Shown: in pieces, positions 46,966-56,594 of the stretch | Layout: every line of letters starts with the position of its first letter | Numbering within the stretch: position 1 is the stretch's first letter | Assembly (NCBI RefSeq): GCF_018141425.1 | Contig: NZ_CP058561.1 | Location: 3,162,001 to 3,226,000, forward strand | DNA: 64,000 nucleotides | Source of the DNA: Vallitalea guaymasensis | GTDB taxonomy: Bacteria; Bacillota; Clostridia; Lachnospirales; Vallitaleaceae | Reading direction: 5' to 3' | The notes under the pieces: generated by a model | What the model was told of the DNA's origin: nothing | The model's input: the letters and a program-made list of their open reading frames with translations, nothing else | Database searches by the model: none | Position numbers and translations under genes: made by a program

Positions 46966-47353
46966 AAAGATACCTATCAATCAATAGATTAACACTTACT
47001 TTTACATAAGTCAAGTAAAAAATTTTACTAAAAATTATATAAAAAATTTTAAATTAATTATTTACTTTTTTTACAGTATATGCTAATATAATGTTATATA
47101 ATTTATAAATTATAGTACAAGCTTGTTACAAACATATCTGTTTAATTAAAAAACACTCAATATAATGCGAAATATCTTATTCTATGGTCTATTCCGAAAA
47201 TTCCCGCGTAAAATTAACTGAATATTTCTTAAAAATATACCTTTATTTACATAATGAAAATAAAGTATAGATGAGGAGTGATAATTTTCAAGTAATTTCA
47301 TAAGTAACCCACGATAAAATTTTTTGAAAAATAAAAAAATAGGAGGAATTGTA

Positions 47354-50300
47354 ATGAAGAAAAATTTTAAAGGGAAAATTGGGTTGTTTTTGGCTATCAT
47401 GTTTGTTACACTTATATTGTCTCCAAAGACCTTGCTAGCTAATACTGAAGGCGATAGTGATAACCCGTGTATTATTTATCTAAAAGGTGTTGAATTGAAC
47501 TTAGAAGAGGGTAGAAGAGAAAAAAGATCTGTAGTTGAAGATTCTGGTCTATATATTATTTCTTTTGAAGGACCTATTGAAGAGTATATGAAGAACGATA
47601 TAACAAAATTAGGTGTAGAGCTTATTGAATATATCCCCGATTTTGCATTTCTATCAAGAATGAATTCTAATACAATTTCTGATGTTTCACTGCTTTCTTA
47701 TGTAAATAAGATTGTAAGTTATCAGCCTGAATATAAAATAAATCCAGTATTAAAAAGTAAAAGAAGAACAACTAGATCAATCACTCTAGAGGATTTAAAT
47801 GAAAAAGATATAACTGTTAAAATATTTACAGTTGACGATTCCTCTATTTTAGATGCTTACATAGAAGAATTTGGCGGTACTAAAATAGATTCTACTGAAA
47901 ATGAAGTAATAGTTAAATTGAATCCAAGTGATGTTGAGAGATTTGCAAGCCTTGATTCAGTTAAATACATAGAGCCAGTTGTTGAATTCGAATTATTCAA
48001 TGATAAAGCTAGAGATTTCATGGGTGTAAATAGTGTAAATAATCTAGGTTACAATGGATCTGGACAAGTTGTTGCAGTCTGTGATACTGGTATTGATACT
48101 GGTGTTAACGATAGTGGCATGCATTCAGATTTCCAAGGTCGAATTGATAGTATATTCCCATTGGGAAGAGCTACAGCTGATGACATACATGGTCATGGTA
48201 CTCATGTTGCCGGTTCAGTTCTAGGTGATGGTACTAGATCCAATGGTCAAATCAAAGGTATTGCTCCACAAGCTCATCTAGTATTTCAATCAGTATTAGA
48301 TTCTGGTGGAGGACTAGGCGGTCTTCCAAATGACTTGAATGACTTATTCCAACAAGCAGCAAATGCTGGTGCTCATATTCATACAAATTCTTGGGGAGCT
48401 GCAGTAGGCGGACAATATACTGGAAGTTCACAAGATGTTGATGAATATGTATGGAATAATAAAAATATGATTATCCTTTTCGCTGCTGGAAATGAAGGCG
48501 ATGGATACAGTGGAACAGTTTATAATTCAATTGGTTCTCCTGGAACAGCTAAAAACTGTATTACTGTAGGTGCAACTGAAAACAATCGTCCTAATATGCC
48601 TAATACCAAGTGGGGAAATATAGGGGATAATCCAAATGAGATTGCTCCATTCTCTAGTCGTGGTAATTGTGATGATGGAAGAGTAAAACCTGATATAGTA
48701 GCTCCAGGTACATGGATTCTTTCTGCTAAATCATCTGTAGCGCCTTCAAGTAATTTCTGGGCAGACTACAATAATTACTATGCTTACATGGGTGGTACTT
48801 CAATGTCTACTCCATTAACTGCTGGAGCAGTAGCAGCAGCACGTGGATACATGCAGGATGTTTGGAATCATACACCAAGTGCAGCATTAATGAAAGCTGC
48901 AATCATCAATGGTGGTACTGATTTAGGTTTTGGTTTCCCAAGTAAAGATCAAGGATGGGGACGTGTTAACTTAGCAGATTCATTGAAGAACAAGGAATAT
49001 GAATATTCTGATCAAGCTTATAGTCTAGCAACAGGTGCTACACAAAACTTTACTTACACTATAGAATCAACTAGTACTCCATTAACTATATCTCTAGTAT
49101 GGTCAGATTATCCTGGTTCAACAGCTGCATCTAAAGCATTAGTTAATGACCTAGATATAAAAGTTACTTCTCCTTCAGGTACAGTATATTATGGTAATGA
49201 TTTTACTCAACCATTTAATAGTGATTATGATAGATTGAATAATGTTGAAAATATATATATTGATTCACCAGAAACAGGTAATTATTCAGTTGAAGTAAAA
49301 GGCTACAATGTACCACAAGGACCTCAATCTTTTGCATTATTTGCGTCTGCTGATTTTGGTACTGCAATAGTTGATGATGTAGCACCAACATGTAACATCA
49401 CTTCTCCAAGTAATGGTGATACAGTTAATGCTATGTTAGCTATTGAAGCCAATGCTGAGGATAATGTAGCAGTCAGCAAGGTAGAATTCTATGTTGATAA
49501 TAATAAAATAGGTGAAGTAACTGCAGCACCTTATAATTTCAATTGGAATACAAATACTGTAAATAACGGTAATTATAATCTTAAAGTAAAAGCGATAGAC
49601 ACATCGAATAATGAAGCAACATCTAGTGAAATAACAGTTACAGTCAATAATGTTATTGACGATGAAGCTCCAACTTGTAATATAACTTCACCAACTAATG
49701 GTGATGATGTTAACGGAACAATAAATATTAACGCTGATGCCCAGGATAATATAGCAGTTAATAAGGTAGAGTTCTATGTTGACAATAATAAAATAGGTGA
49801 AGATGCTACATCACCTTATAGTTTTGAATGGGATACAACTACAGTAAGTAATGCATCTCATACATTAAAAGTAAAAGCAATAGATACATCAGATAATGAA
49901 GGTTTATCTAATGAGATTACTGTTGCTGTAGACAATGCTCCAACTGTGGAATATAAAACTGAAACCTTTACTGGTAGTGCAAGTATATTCAATAGTCCAC
50001 AAATTGATATTGATGTAACTGCAAATGGTACAATAGATCTACAATTATCAGGTAGTTCATCATCATTAAAAATGAAACTATATGACCCAAGTGGCAGCCT
50101 ACTAGCTACTAACAAATCCAGTATATCATATGATGCCACTGAAACAGGAACATATTCAATTGTAGTTTCGGCATTCAGCTTTTTCGGAGCAGATTATACA
50201 TTGACAGCAACTTATCCTGTTGTTTCTACTCAAGATGAAGATATAGATTCAGTTGAAGATTCAACAGAAACTGTAGAACCAATAGAGGTTATTGCTGATG

Positions 50301-50551
50301 GAGATATCATTAGTGATATTATGACTATAGATACTTATGTTGATGAGAACAAATCTATAAAGCTTATTGAATTATATGTTGATGAAAATAAAGTAATGGA
50401 ATTCACTGAAATACCTGAAGTTATTGAATGGGATACTACTACAGTAGACAACGGTAATCATGAGGTACAAGTAAAGATTACTGATGAATCAGGTAATGTT
50501 ATTACTTCTACTACATTGAATGTTGTTGTAGAAAATGATATGAGTGAATAG
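47354..50551 (+). CDS. Secreted subtilisin-like protease with Ig-like and PPC domains
   Basis: 1065 residues from the ATG at 47354, seven bases after AGGAGG; an upstream TTG at 47324 lies before that site. Domains in order: signal peptide (about 1-30), propeptide (about 40-215), S8 catalytic domain with Asp244 (VCDTGID), His281 (HGHGTHVAG) and Ser483 (GGTSMSTPL), a beta-jelly-roll, and two near-identical Ig-like repeats (about 678-770 and 772-862, each with KVEFYVDNNKIGE and a TVxN ending). A PPC-type domain (about 868-955) and a degenerate third Ig-like repeat complete it. The catalytic core resembles KP-43-type subtilases. No cell-wall anchor is seen, so it is probably released. Confidence 0.93.
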   Translation: MKKNFKGKIGLFLAIMFVTLILSPKTLLANTEGDSDNPCIIYLKGVELNLEEGRREKRSVVEDSGLYIISFEGPIEEYMKNDITKLGVELIEYIPDFAFLSRMNSNTISDVSLLSYVNKIVSYQPEYKINPVLKSKRRTTRSITLEDLNEKDITVKIFTVDDSSILDAYIEEFGGTKIDSTENEVIVKLNPSDVERFASLDSVKYIEPVVEFELFNDKARDFMGVNSVNNLGYNGSGQVVAVCDTGIDTGVNDSGMHSDFQGRIDSIFPLGRATADDIHGHGTHVAGSVLGDGTRSNGQIKGIAPQAHLVFQSVLDSGGGLGGLPNDLNDLFQQAANAGAHIHTNSWGAAVGGQYTGSSQDVDEYVWNNKNMIILFAAGNEGDGYSGTVYNSIGSPGTAKNCITVGATENNRPNMPNTKWGNIGDNPNEIAPFSSRGNCDDGRVKPDIVAPGTWILSAKSSVAPSSNFWADYNNYYAYMGGTSMSTPLTAGAVAAARGYMQDVWNHTPSAALMKAAIINGGTDLGFGFPSKDQGWGRVNLADSLKNKEYEYSDQAYSLATGATQNFTYTIESTSTPLTISLVWSDYPGSTAASKALVNDLDIKVTSPSGTVYYGNDFTQPFNSDYDRLNNVENIYIDSPETGNYSVEVKGYNVPQGPQSFALFASADFGTAIVDDVAPTCNITSPSNGDTVNAMLAIEANAEDNVAVSKVEFYVDNNKIGEVTAAPYNFNWNTNTVNNGNYNLKVKAIDTSNNEATSSEITVTVNNVIDDEAPTCNITSPTNGDDVNGTININADAQDNIAVNKVEFYVDNNKIGEDATSPYSFEWDTTTVSNASHTLKVKAIDTSDNEGLSNEITVAVDNAPTVEYKTETFTGSASIFNSPQIDIDVTANGTIDLQLSGSSSSLKMKLYDPSGSLLATNKSSISYDATETGTYSIVVSAFSFFGADYTLTATYPVVSTQDEDIDSVEDSTETVEPIEVIADGDIISDIMTIDTYVDENKSIKLIELYVDENKVMEFTEIPEVIEWDTTTVDNGNHEVQVKITDESGNVITSTTLNVVVENDMSE

Positions 50552-50650
50552 ATAATAGGTTAAGGGTAAAATTAAATATATAATCTATGTTCAGTAATAA
50601 TTAATAATCATAGTACATAATTATGATTGTTAAGTAAGATAATCATCCCA

Positions 50651-50690
50651 AACAAGTTAGCACAGTAAAGATACACTGTGTTAACTTGTT
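50651..50690. terminator. Bidirectional terminator between convergent secreted-protein genes
   Basis: Sixteen-base arms at 50651-50666 and 50675-50690 (AACAAGTTAGCACAGT with its complement) have one G-U wobble and an eight-base loop. It lies between the subtilase and DUF5050 stops. T runs are short on both sides. Confidence 0.7.
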
Positions 50691-50707
50691 CTTTGATTAT
50701 ATGTATT

Positions 50708-52267
50708 TTACAAGTCAACTCGATACAGAATATTAGGAGTGTTTTCTAAAGTATAAAAAATGTTTTTATCAGTAATTACTGTATGAACATAATCATCGGA
50801 ATCTTTTACAATATCAACATAATGTTTGATTTCTTTTGTATTATAGTTAATTCGCATTATACCACATAGTACATTTCCATCTTTAGTTTCTGTAGTGGTT
50901 ACCACATCTTGGGTAGGTTTGAATTGATCGAAATAGTGCCATGCTTGATTAGATAGGTCAGGTATCTCTCTGAAACCATCTTTAGTATCTTTTATCATTT
51001 TTTTATTAGAACCATCTATATCCACTTGATAAATACCATCTCTTTTTGCATATGTAATATGATTACCTTCAAGACAATATGTAAAATGCATACCTCTATC
51101 TGGATCATCAATAAGTCTAGTCAGGTTAGTGCCGTCTAAGTTAACTCTAAAGAAATCTCCAACTTCTCCACTTTCAGATTGCAAATAAAAGATTCCATCT
51201 TTATTGACAGAAATACGAATGACATCGGAAGAAGTAAGTTTTTCAGATTCATCTCCACTGACTCTAATTCTATGAACACCACTTCCCCATTTTTTATAAT
51301 ATATATAGCCATCCATTGTATTAAGATAATTTTCACAAGATTCCTCATCTATTATTCTGTTAACTCCAGTAGACAGATTCATAGCTGCTAGCCCATTAGA
51401 AGCTGTTCTATAATAAACCCAATCATCTTTTGCACCTAGAATTCTATCCATATCCTTCATTTCATAGGTTCTAGTAATAGGAGTATCTGTTTCTACAATC
51501 AAATCAAGATTCAGGTATTTTTCTATATCAGTTAGAGGCATATAAAAATCTGAACCATCAAAGTCTAAAGGAGATTTTATAACTGTAAGATAAACTAGGG
51601 AGTTATCCCAATATACCTTTAATATGGAATTCTTAAATTTATTTAGTTTTGTAATACTAAGACTGTAATGTTCATCTTTGGCATATTCTATCCAAGAGGA
51701 ACCATATTGTTTTCTTTCACCATTTAGACCAATGATGTTTTTGATATATGTAAAAGATAAGAATGGTATACCTTCTTCAGAGATGTATCCTATTTCTTTA
51801 TCTTTATGATAGAATATATTATTTTTATGTGAAAGATTTATTGTATTATGTTTAGGGTAGATAATGGGATTATTATTTGTCATAGAAGAGAATTTTTTTG
51901 CATTTTCTATTGATATATAATTCTCATTCTCTATCAATTTGGTTTCTATAGGAATGTTATTAATAATAACCTTGGATTTTGTCCATTGAGTATCTAAACT
52001 ACCCTTATAATAATTTTCTTCAGACAGAGGATAAATCATCTTGTGTATATTTTGTGCAAAAGTAAGTACATCATCAGAATACAACTGAAAGAACCCAAAA
52101 TCATTTAAATCAGTTGCTTTTATATAGATATCACCATCTATACTATAATAATTGAGAGGAAGACCATTAAAGAGAACTTTGGTTTCTTTTTTATCAGCGG
52201 CAGAACTAGTTGTATAACAAGTCATCATGAGTATGAATGTCATGGTGAATAATACAAATTTTTTCAT
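50708..52267 (-). CDS. Secreted protein with DUF5050-type beta-propeller
   Basis: 519 residues. A signal peptide (about 1-23, ending SSAA) precedes an N-terminal copper-amine-oxidase-N-like region with repeats such as LNGLPLNYYSIDGDIYIKATDL. The C-terminal half (about 275-519) consists of blades such as KDDWVYYRTASNGLAAMNLSTG and KDGIFYLQSESGEVGDFFRVNLDGTNLTRLI, typical of DUF5050 propellers. Probably extracellular; ligand unknown. AAGGAGG precedes the ATG. Confidence 0.8.
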   Translation of the reverse strand: MKKFVLFTMTFILMMTCYTTSSAADKKETKVLFNGLPLNYYSIDGDIYIKATDLNDFGFFQLYSDDVLTFAQNIHKMIYPLSEENYYKGSLDTQWTKSKVIINNIPIETKLIENENYISIENAKKFSSMTNNNPIIYPKHNTINLSHKNNIFYHKDKEIGYISEEGIPFLSFTYIKNIIGLNGERKQYGSSWIEYAKDEHYSLSITKLNKFKNSILKVYWDNSLVYLTVIKSPLDFDGSDFYMPLTDIEKYLNLDLIVETDTPITRTYEMKDMDRILGAKDDWVYYRTASNGLAAMNLSTGVNRIIDEESCENYLNTMDGYIYYKKWGSGVHRIRVSGDESEKLTSSDVIRISVNKDGIFYLQSESGEVGDFFRVNLDGTNLTRLIDDPDRGMHFTYCLEGNHITYAKRDGIYQVDIDGSNKKMIKDTKDGFREIPDLSNQAWHYFDQFKPTQDVVTTTETKDGNVLCGIMRINYNTKEIKHYVDIVKDSDDYVHTVITDKNIFYTLENTPNILYRVDL

Positions 52268-52420
52268 TATAACCTCCTTTTTATGATAGTTTTATTAAAT
52301 TATCCAATAAACTATGTTATAACAATTATACTCCATTTATAGTATGTATCAAATAAAAAATTAAGTTAGCAAGTGAAGTTACATTGAAATAATAAGATAT
52401 CTAGATTATAATTTATCTTG

Positions 52421-52490
52421 TAGAACAGATGAGGCATAGCCTCGGAAACAACTTGTTTCTCAAGACGCGATTAAGTCCATTTGTTCTGAG
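52421..52490. repeat. Palindromic element E3
   Basis: Imperfect outer arms (AGAACAGATG near 52422 with CATTTGTTCT at 52478-52487) enclose GAGGC/GCCTC and GAAAC/GTTTC stems. The core shares TGAGGCA and CTCARGACG with E2 in the same orientation. It lies just upstream of the histidine-kinase gene. Confidence 0.5.
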
Positions 52491-52528
52491 AAAAGAAATA
52501 TAACTTTCTATTAAGGTAAGGTGCTAAT

Positions 52529-53686
52529 ATGATAATGATTAGAAAAATAGGATACTATTTGATAGATTTACTTGCTGTGATAATATTTTATTTTGCGTTT
52601 ATATATGAAGGAGCTAAGGATAATAGGTATATATTATTGCTGACATTATTCGTAGCTTATGTCATATTGTCTATCGCTAAGAATATCTTTAAAGAACATT
52701 CAAAAATAATACTGGTCATACTATGTTTGAAGATAATGTTGTTGCTGTTTATAGAAATCAACTCAAAGTTTGCAATCAATTATTTTATACATGCTGTTTA
52801 TTTATTAATAATAATCGAATCGACCTCATTGCTTAGTTTCAAAAGCAGTTTGATAATTAATTCCTTGGCATTTATAGTATCGTTGTACAAATTTCTTAAT
52901 CTAATATCTTTTAACAATAGTATTTCTAATATATCTCAGATGTTTCTTTTCGTTCTCATTAATTCTTTGGTAATTATTATATTGGGGTTCGCTAAGTATC
53001 ATCAAGAAGAAAAAAGTAAGATTGATAATATATATAAGGAATTATTGAATGCCCATTATAAATTAAAAGACTATGCTCAGCAGATTAAGGAACTGACAAC
53101 TACCCAAGAAAGAAATAGGATAGCCAGAGATTTGCACGATACACTTGGACATAATATGACAGGGCTTATTATGCAACTGGAAATGACAAGTTCAATGATG
53201 GATAAAGATATGGATGAGGCAAAAATTCTTATGGAAGAATCTAAGATAACTGCAAGGGAAAGCTTGAAGAAAGTTAGAGAGATTGTAGAAACTTTTAAAG
53301 ATGAAAGTAGAATGTATACTGATATAGGTGCTATCAAGGAACTTATTGATGAGTTTTCCAGTAAGACAGGTGTTAAGATCAGTTTTGAAATTAAAGGAGA
53401 GAAAATTGCTTTATCCCCAGATGTTTATATAACATTGTATCGGGTTATACAGGAATCAATGACCAATGCTGTAAGGCATGGTAAAGCTGATGAAATTAAG
53501 ATTGTTATTAAATATGAGAAAGATGTTATTAGATTTTCTATAGTTGATAATGGTGTTGGATGTGATGATGTTTGTGAGGGATATGGATTAAAGGGGATGA
53601 GAGAAAGAGTGGGGTTATTAGGTGGATTTATTGAGTATAGTAATGAATGTGGATTTGAAGTTATGGGGGAAATTAATAGAGGGTAG
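52529..53686 (+). CDS. Sensor histidine kinase, NarX/LiaS/DesK type
   Basis: 385 residues. Several N-terminal membrane segments (about 8-160) are followed by a coiled segment, a HisKA_3 phosphoacceptor domain with the His in RIARDLHDTLGHNMTGL (about 190-206), and an HATPase domain (QESMTNAVRHGKADEI, DNGVGCDD, GYGLKGMRERV). No extracellular sensor domain is present, so it may sense membrane state, like LiaS or DesK. It pairs with the response regulator downstream, from which element E4 separates it. Confidence 0.92.
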   Translation: MIMIRKIGYYLIDLLAVIIFYFAFIYEGAKDNRYILLLTLFVAYVILSIAKNIFKEHSKIILVILCLKIMLLLFIEINSKFAINYFIHAVYLLIIIESTSLLSFKSSLIINSLAFIVSLYKFLNLISFNNSISNISQMFLFVLINSLVIIILGFAKYHQEEKSKIDNIYKELLNAHYKLKDYAQQIKELTTTQERNRIARDLHDTLGHNMTGLIMQLEMTSSMMDKDMDEAKILMEESKITARESLKKVREIVETFKDESRMYTDIGAIKELIDEFSSKTGVKISFEIKGEKIALSPDVYITLYRVIQESMTNAVRHGKADEIKIVIKYEKDVIRFSIVDNGVGCDDVCEGYGLKGMRERVGLLGGFIEYSNECGFEVMGEINRG

Positions 53687-53720
53687 GTTTTAATTAAGGG
53701 GACTAACGGGATTAAGCGTA

Positions 53721-53790
53721 GTGATAAATAGTAAGTTTTACTTGCCTTACTCCTGAAGGAACGGTCTTCGTAAAACTTACTATTTATCAC
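53721..53790. repeat. Palindromic element E4
   Basis: Perfect 21-bp arms at 53721-53741 and 53770-53790 around a 28-base core. In reverse orientation the core carries TTCAGGAGTAAGGCAAGTA, similar to TCAGGACGAGCAAGTA in E2. It lies between the kinase stop and the regulator start, inside a two-component operon. Confidence 0.75.
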
Positions 53791-53867
53791 AATGCAGTGT
53801 ACGTATTGGGTTAGTGTTTAGGGTATTTTGGGTGATATTTAGTTGATTAAATTTGAAAGGGATGTGG

Positions 53868-54518
53868 ATGATGATAAGAGTATTGTTGGTGGATGATCAG
53901 GATATTTTGTTACAGGGGTTGACTATGATTTTGGGGAAAGAGGAAGATATTGAAGTAGTAGGGGGAGTAAAAAACGGAGAGGAAGCTGTAAGTAGATGTA
54001 AGGTAGATAATATTGATGTGGTATTGATGGATATTAGAATGCCTGTTATGAATGGTGTGGAGGCTACAAGAGCCATAAAAGATTTTAAAGGGAGTATTAA
54101 GATTATTGTTTTGACAACTTTTAATGATGATGAGTATATATTTGATTCTCTGAAATATGGGGCATCAGGATATTTGTTGAAAGATGCAATGCCAAAAGAG
54201 ATATCTGAGGCAATTAGATGTGTATATAATGGAGGAACATTGATAAATCCATCTGTTGCAACTAAAGTAATGGATAGGTTCAAGGAGATAAGTAACAATG
54301 AACAGGAATATGAAAGGGTACAGGAGGTAAATACTTTAACATCGAGAGAAAAAGATATCTGTAGTCTATTGGCGAAAGGGAAGAATAATAAAGAAATATC
54401 CGAAGAGTTATTCTTGAGTCAAGGGACTGTCAAAAATCATATAACTAGTATATTGGGAAAACTTGATCTCAGGGACCGTACTCAGTTGGCTATCTTTGCT
54501 ATTAAGAATAAGCTATAG
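53868..54518 (+). CDS. NarL/LuxR-type response regulator
   Basis: About 216 residues. A receiver domain with phosphoacceptor Asp in VLMDIRMPVMNGVEA (about 53), Thr in VLTTF and Lys in LLKDAMP precedes a LuxR helix-turn-helix (about 150-215, TSREKDICSLLAKGKNNKEISEEL). Consecutive ATGs at 53862, 53868 and 53871 follow AAAGGG; 53868 or 53871 fits best. Probable targets are the lipoprotein and ABC exporter genes downstream, as for LiaR-like systems, but no operator was identified. Confidence 0.92.
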   Translation: MMIRVLLVDDQDILLQGLTMILGKEEDIEVVGGVKNGEEAVSRCKVDNIDVVLMDIRMPVMNGVEATRAIKDFKGSIKIIVLTTFNDDEYIFDSLKYGASGYLLKDAMPKEISEAIRCVYNGGTLINPSVATKVMDRFKEISNNEQEYERVQEVNTLTSREKDICSLLAKGKNNKEISEELFLSQGTVKNHITSILGKLDLRDRTQLAIFAIKNKL

Positions 54519-54640
54519 TCATATTATAAATGTGCAAAAAGTCATGGGTATAATGTGACAATAGATACATGGAATATTATTGGTAATGGTGTATATTAGT
54601 TGTATAGTAATTAACTAAATAGCTAAATGAGGTGTATAAA

Positions 54641-55585
54641 ATGAAAAAGATGATTAGTGTAATAATGATGACGGTTATTGTAGTAGCAATGTTGACTGCC
54701 TGTTCAACTAAAGCACTTGTAGATTATAATAATGCGGTAGTAAAAACGGATTCGGAGAAGATGGGGAAAGAATCTATGGAAATAAAGATAAATGTAGATT
54801 ATAATACAGAAGGTTTATCTTTAGAAAAAGTTACACAACTGAATCATTATAAGGAAATGATGTTTAATATAACTAATCAGTATGATATGACACAAGATAA
54901 GATTGCAACAGATATTTATATGAATTTTGGTGGATTAGGTATGGATTCTTATTTTTATAAGGATGGAGATAAGCAGTATATACAAATTCCAGTACTCAAG
55001 AAATATGCTAAGCTGGATGAAAAGAATTTCACTACTAACAACTATGATAAGATATTTGCTAATGTATCAGATAAATGGTTAGAACTATTGGGAGAAGAAA
55101 ATGTACTGAAAGGTGAAAATACAATTATTGATACAAAAGATGGTCAGGTAAAAGCAAAAGAAGTATCAATAAAGATTAGTGCTGAACAATTAAAAGAATT
55201 GAGTGAGGAGATATATAAAAGTTTAAAAGAAGGTAAAATCATTGAAAATTTTATTTTTATATCTGATGATAGAGATAACCAAGATAATATTGATAAAGAA
55301 GATATTATAAAAAAAATTGATGAGATGTTTGAAATAGTGGTTTTTGATAATTTTGAAGCCAAGGCTTATATTGATTTTGACGGATATCTTATAAGAGAAA
55401 AAATGACAATACAAATGAGTATGGCTGATCAGGAAAAAGGAGAACCAATGTCAATTCAAGTTTCTATTGATAAAACTAACTGGGATATAGGAAAGGAACA
55501 GGAGATTAATATTCCTAAGCTCAACGAAGAAGATATTATTGAGTTGGATGAATTGAAGAATATAGATAATATCATAGGTCTGTAA
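54641..55585 (+). CDS. Lipoprotein of unknown function
   Basis: About 314 residues from the ATG at 54641, seven bases after GAGGTG. The lipobox MLTAC places the lipid Cys near residue 21. The rest resembles LppX/LolA-like or DUF6612-type lipoproteins with alternating strands (METSDKIA-like DMTQDKIATDIYMNFGG, YIQIPVLKKYAKLD), but I cannot assign a family. It lies between the two-component genes and the ABC exporter, so it may sense or bind the exporter's substrate. Confidence 0.75.
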   Translation: MKKMISVIMMTVIVVAMLTACSTKALVDYNNAVVKTDSEKMGKESMEIKINVDYNTEGLSLEKVTQLNHYKEMMFNITNQYDMTQDKIATDIYMNFGGLGMDSYFYKDGDKQYIQIPVLKKYAKLDEKNFTTNNYDKIFANVSDKWLELLGEENVLKGENTIIDTKDGQVKAKEVSIKISAEQLKELSEEIYKSLKEGKIIENFIFISDDRDNQDNIDKEDIIKKIDEMFEIVVFDNFEAKAYIDFDGYLIREKMTIQMSMADQEKGEPMSIQVSIDKTNWDIGKEQEINIPKLNEEDIIELDELKNIDNIIGL

Positions 55586-55643
55586 ATCAAAGTGTTATGA
55601 AATGTATAATGATATAGAATCATAGGAATGGAGGCATATTAAT

Positions 55644-56579
55644 ATGCAATTACTTAATGTATCACATATGAAAAAATATTTTAAGGACATAAAAGCGGTG
55701 GATGATATTTCATTTAGTATAGAAAAAGGTGAAATATTAGGGTTGCTTGGACCTAATGGAGCAGGAAAATCAACAACTATCTCCATGCTTTCAACATTGA
55801 TAAAGCCTGATGATGGTGTCATAACATACAAAGGTAAAGATATAGTAAAAAGTCCACAAGCCATTCAAGGAAGTCTAGGTTATGTGCCTCAAGAAATAGC
55901 TCTTTATCCAAACCTAACAGGTAGGGAGAATCTTGAGTTCTGGGGAAGAGCTTATGGATTGAAAGGCAATAAACTGAAAAAACAGATCAAGAAAGTCTCT
56001 GGAATCATTGGTATAACAGATAGATTGAAAGATAAAGTAAGTCAATATTCTGGTGGAATGCAGAGAAGACTTAACATTGGAGCAGCTCTTTTACATGAAC
56101 CTGAATTAATCATAATGGATGAACCAACTGTAGGTATAGACCCACAATCAAGAAAACATATTCTTGATACTGTTCTCGAGCTTAATAAAGAGGGAATGAC
56201 AGTAATATATACAAGTCATTACATGGAAGAAGTAGAGTATATCTGTAACAAAGTATGCATCATGGATAATGGTAAAATAATTGCTAATGGTACTAAGAAA
56301 GACTTAGTCAATCTAATTGATGATAAAAAAAGAATTCTTATAAAAGTTGATAAAGTCAATGATGCATTATTGAAGGATATAGGTAATATTGAAGAAGTAA
56401 CAGATGTCAGCAGTGAAGAAAATACAGTTATCGTTACTGTCAGTAATGGTAAAGCAACATTTAAAAGAATTATTGAAGTGTTGAATAATACAGAAATCGG
56501 TATCCGTTCTATTGATATTAATGAACCTAACTTAGAGACTGTATTTTTACACTTGACAGGTAAGGCACTTAGAGATTAG
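55644..56579 (+). CDS. ABC exporter ATPase, DrrA/CcmA type
   Basis: 311 residues. Walker A GPNGAGKST (about 38-46), Q-loop, signature YSGGMQRR, Walker B LIIMDEPTVGID and the H-loop TSHYMEE are complete. The C-terminal extension matches the DrrA drug-resistance group. It supplies energy to the two ABC-2 permeases that follow. The start codon has GGAGG upstream. Confidence 0.95.
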   Translation: MQLLNVSHMKKYFKDIKAVDDISFSIEKGEILGLLGPNGAGKSTTISMLSTLIKPDDGVITYKGKDIVKSPQAIQGSLGYVPQEIALYPNLTGRENLEFWGRAYGLKGNKLKKQIKKVSGIIGITDRLKDKVSQYSGGMQRRLNIGAALLHEPELIIMDEPTVGIDPQSRKHILDTVLELNKEGMTVIYTSHYMEEVEYICNKVCIMDNGKIIANGTKKDLVNLIDDKKRILIKVDKVNDALLKDIGNIEEVTDVSSEENTVIVTVSNGKATFKRIIEVLNNTEIGIRSIDINEPNLETVFLHLTGKALRD

Positions 56580-56594
56580 AAAGGGTGGGGCTAA

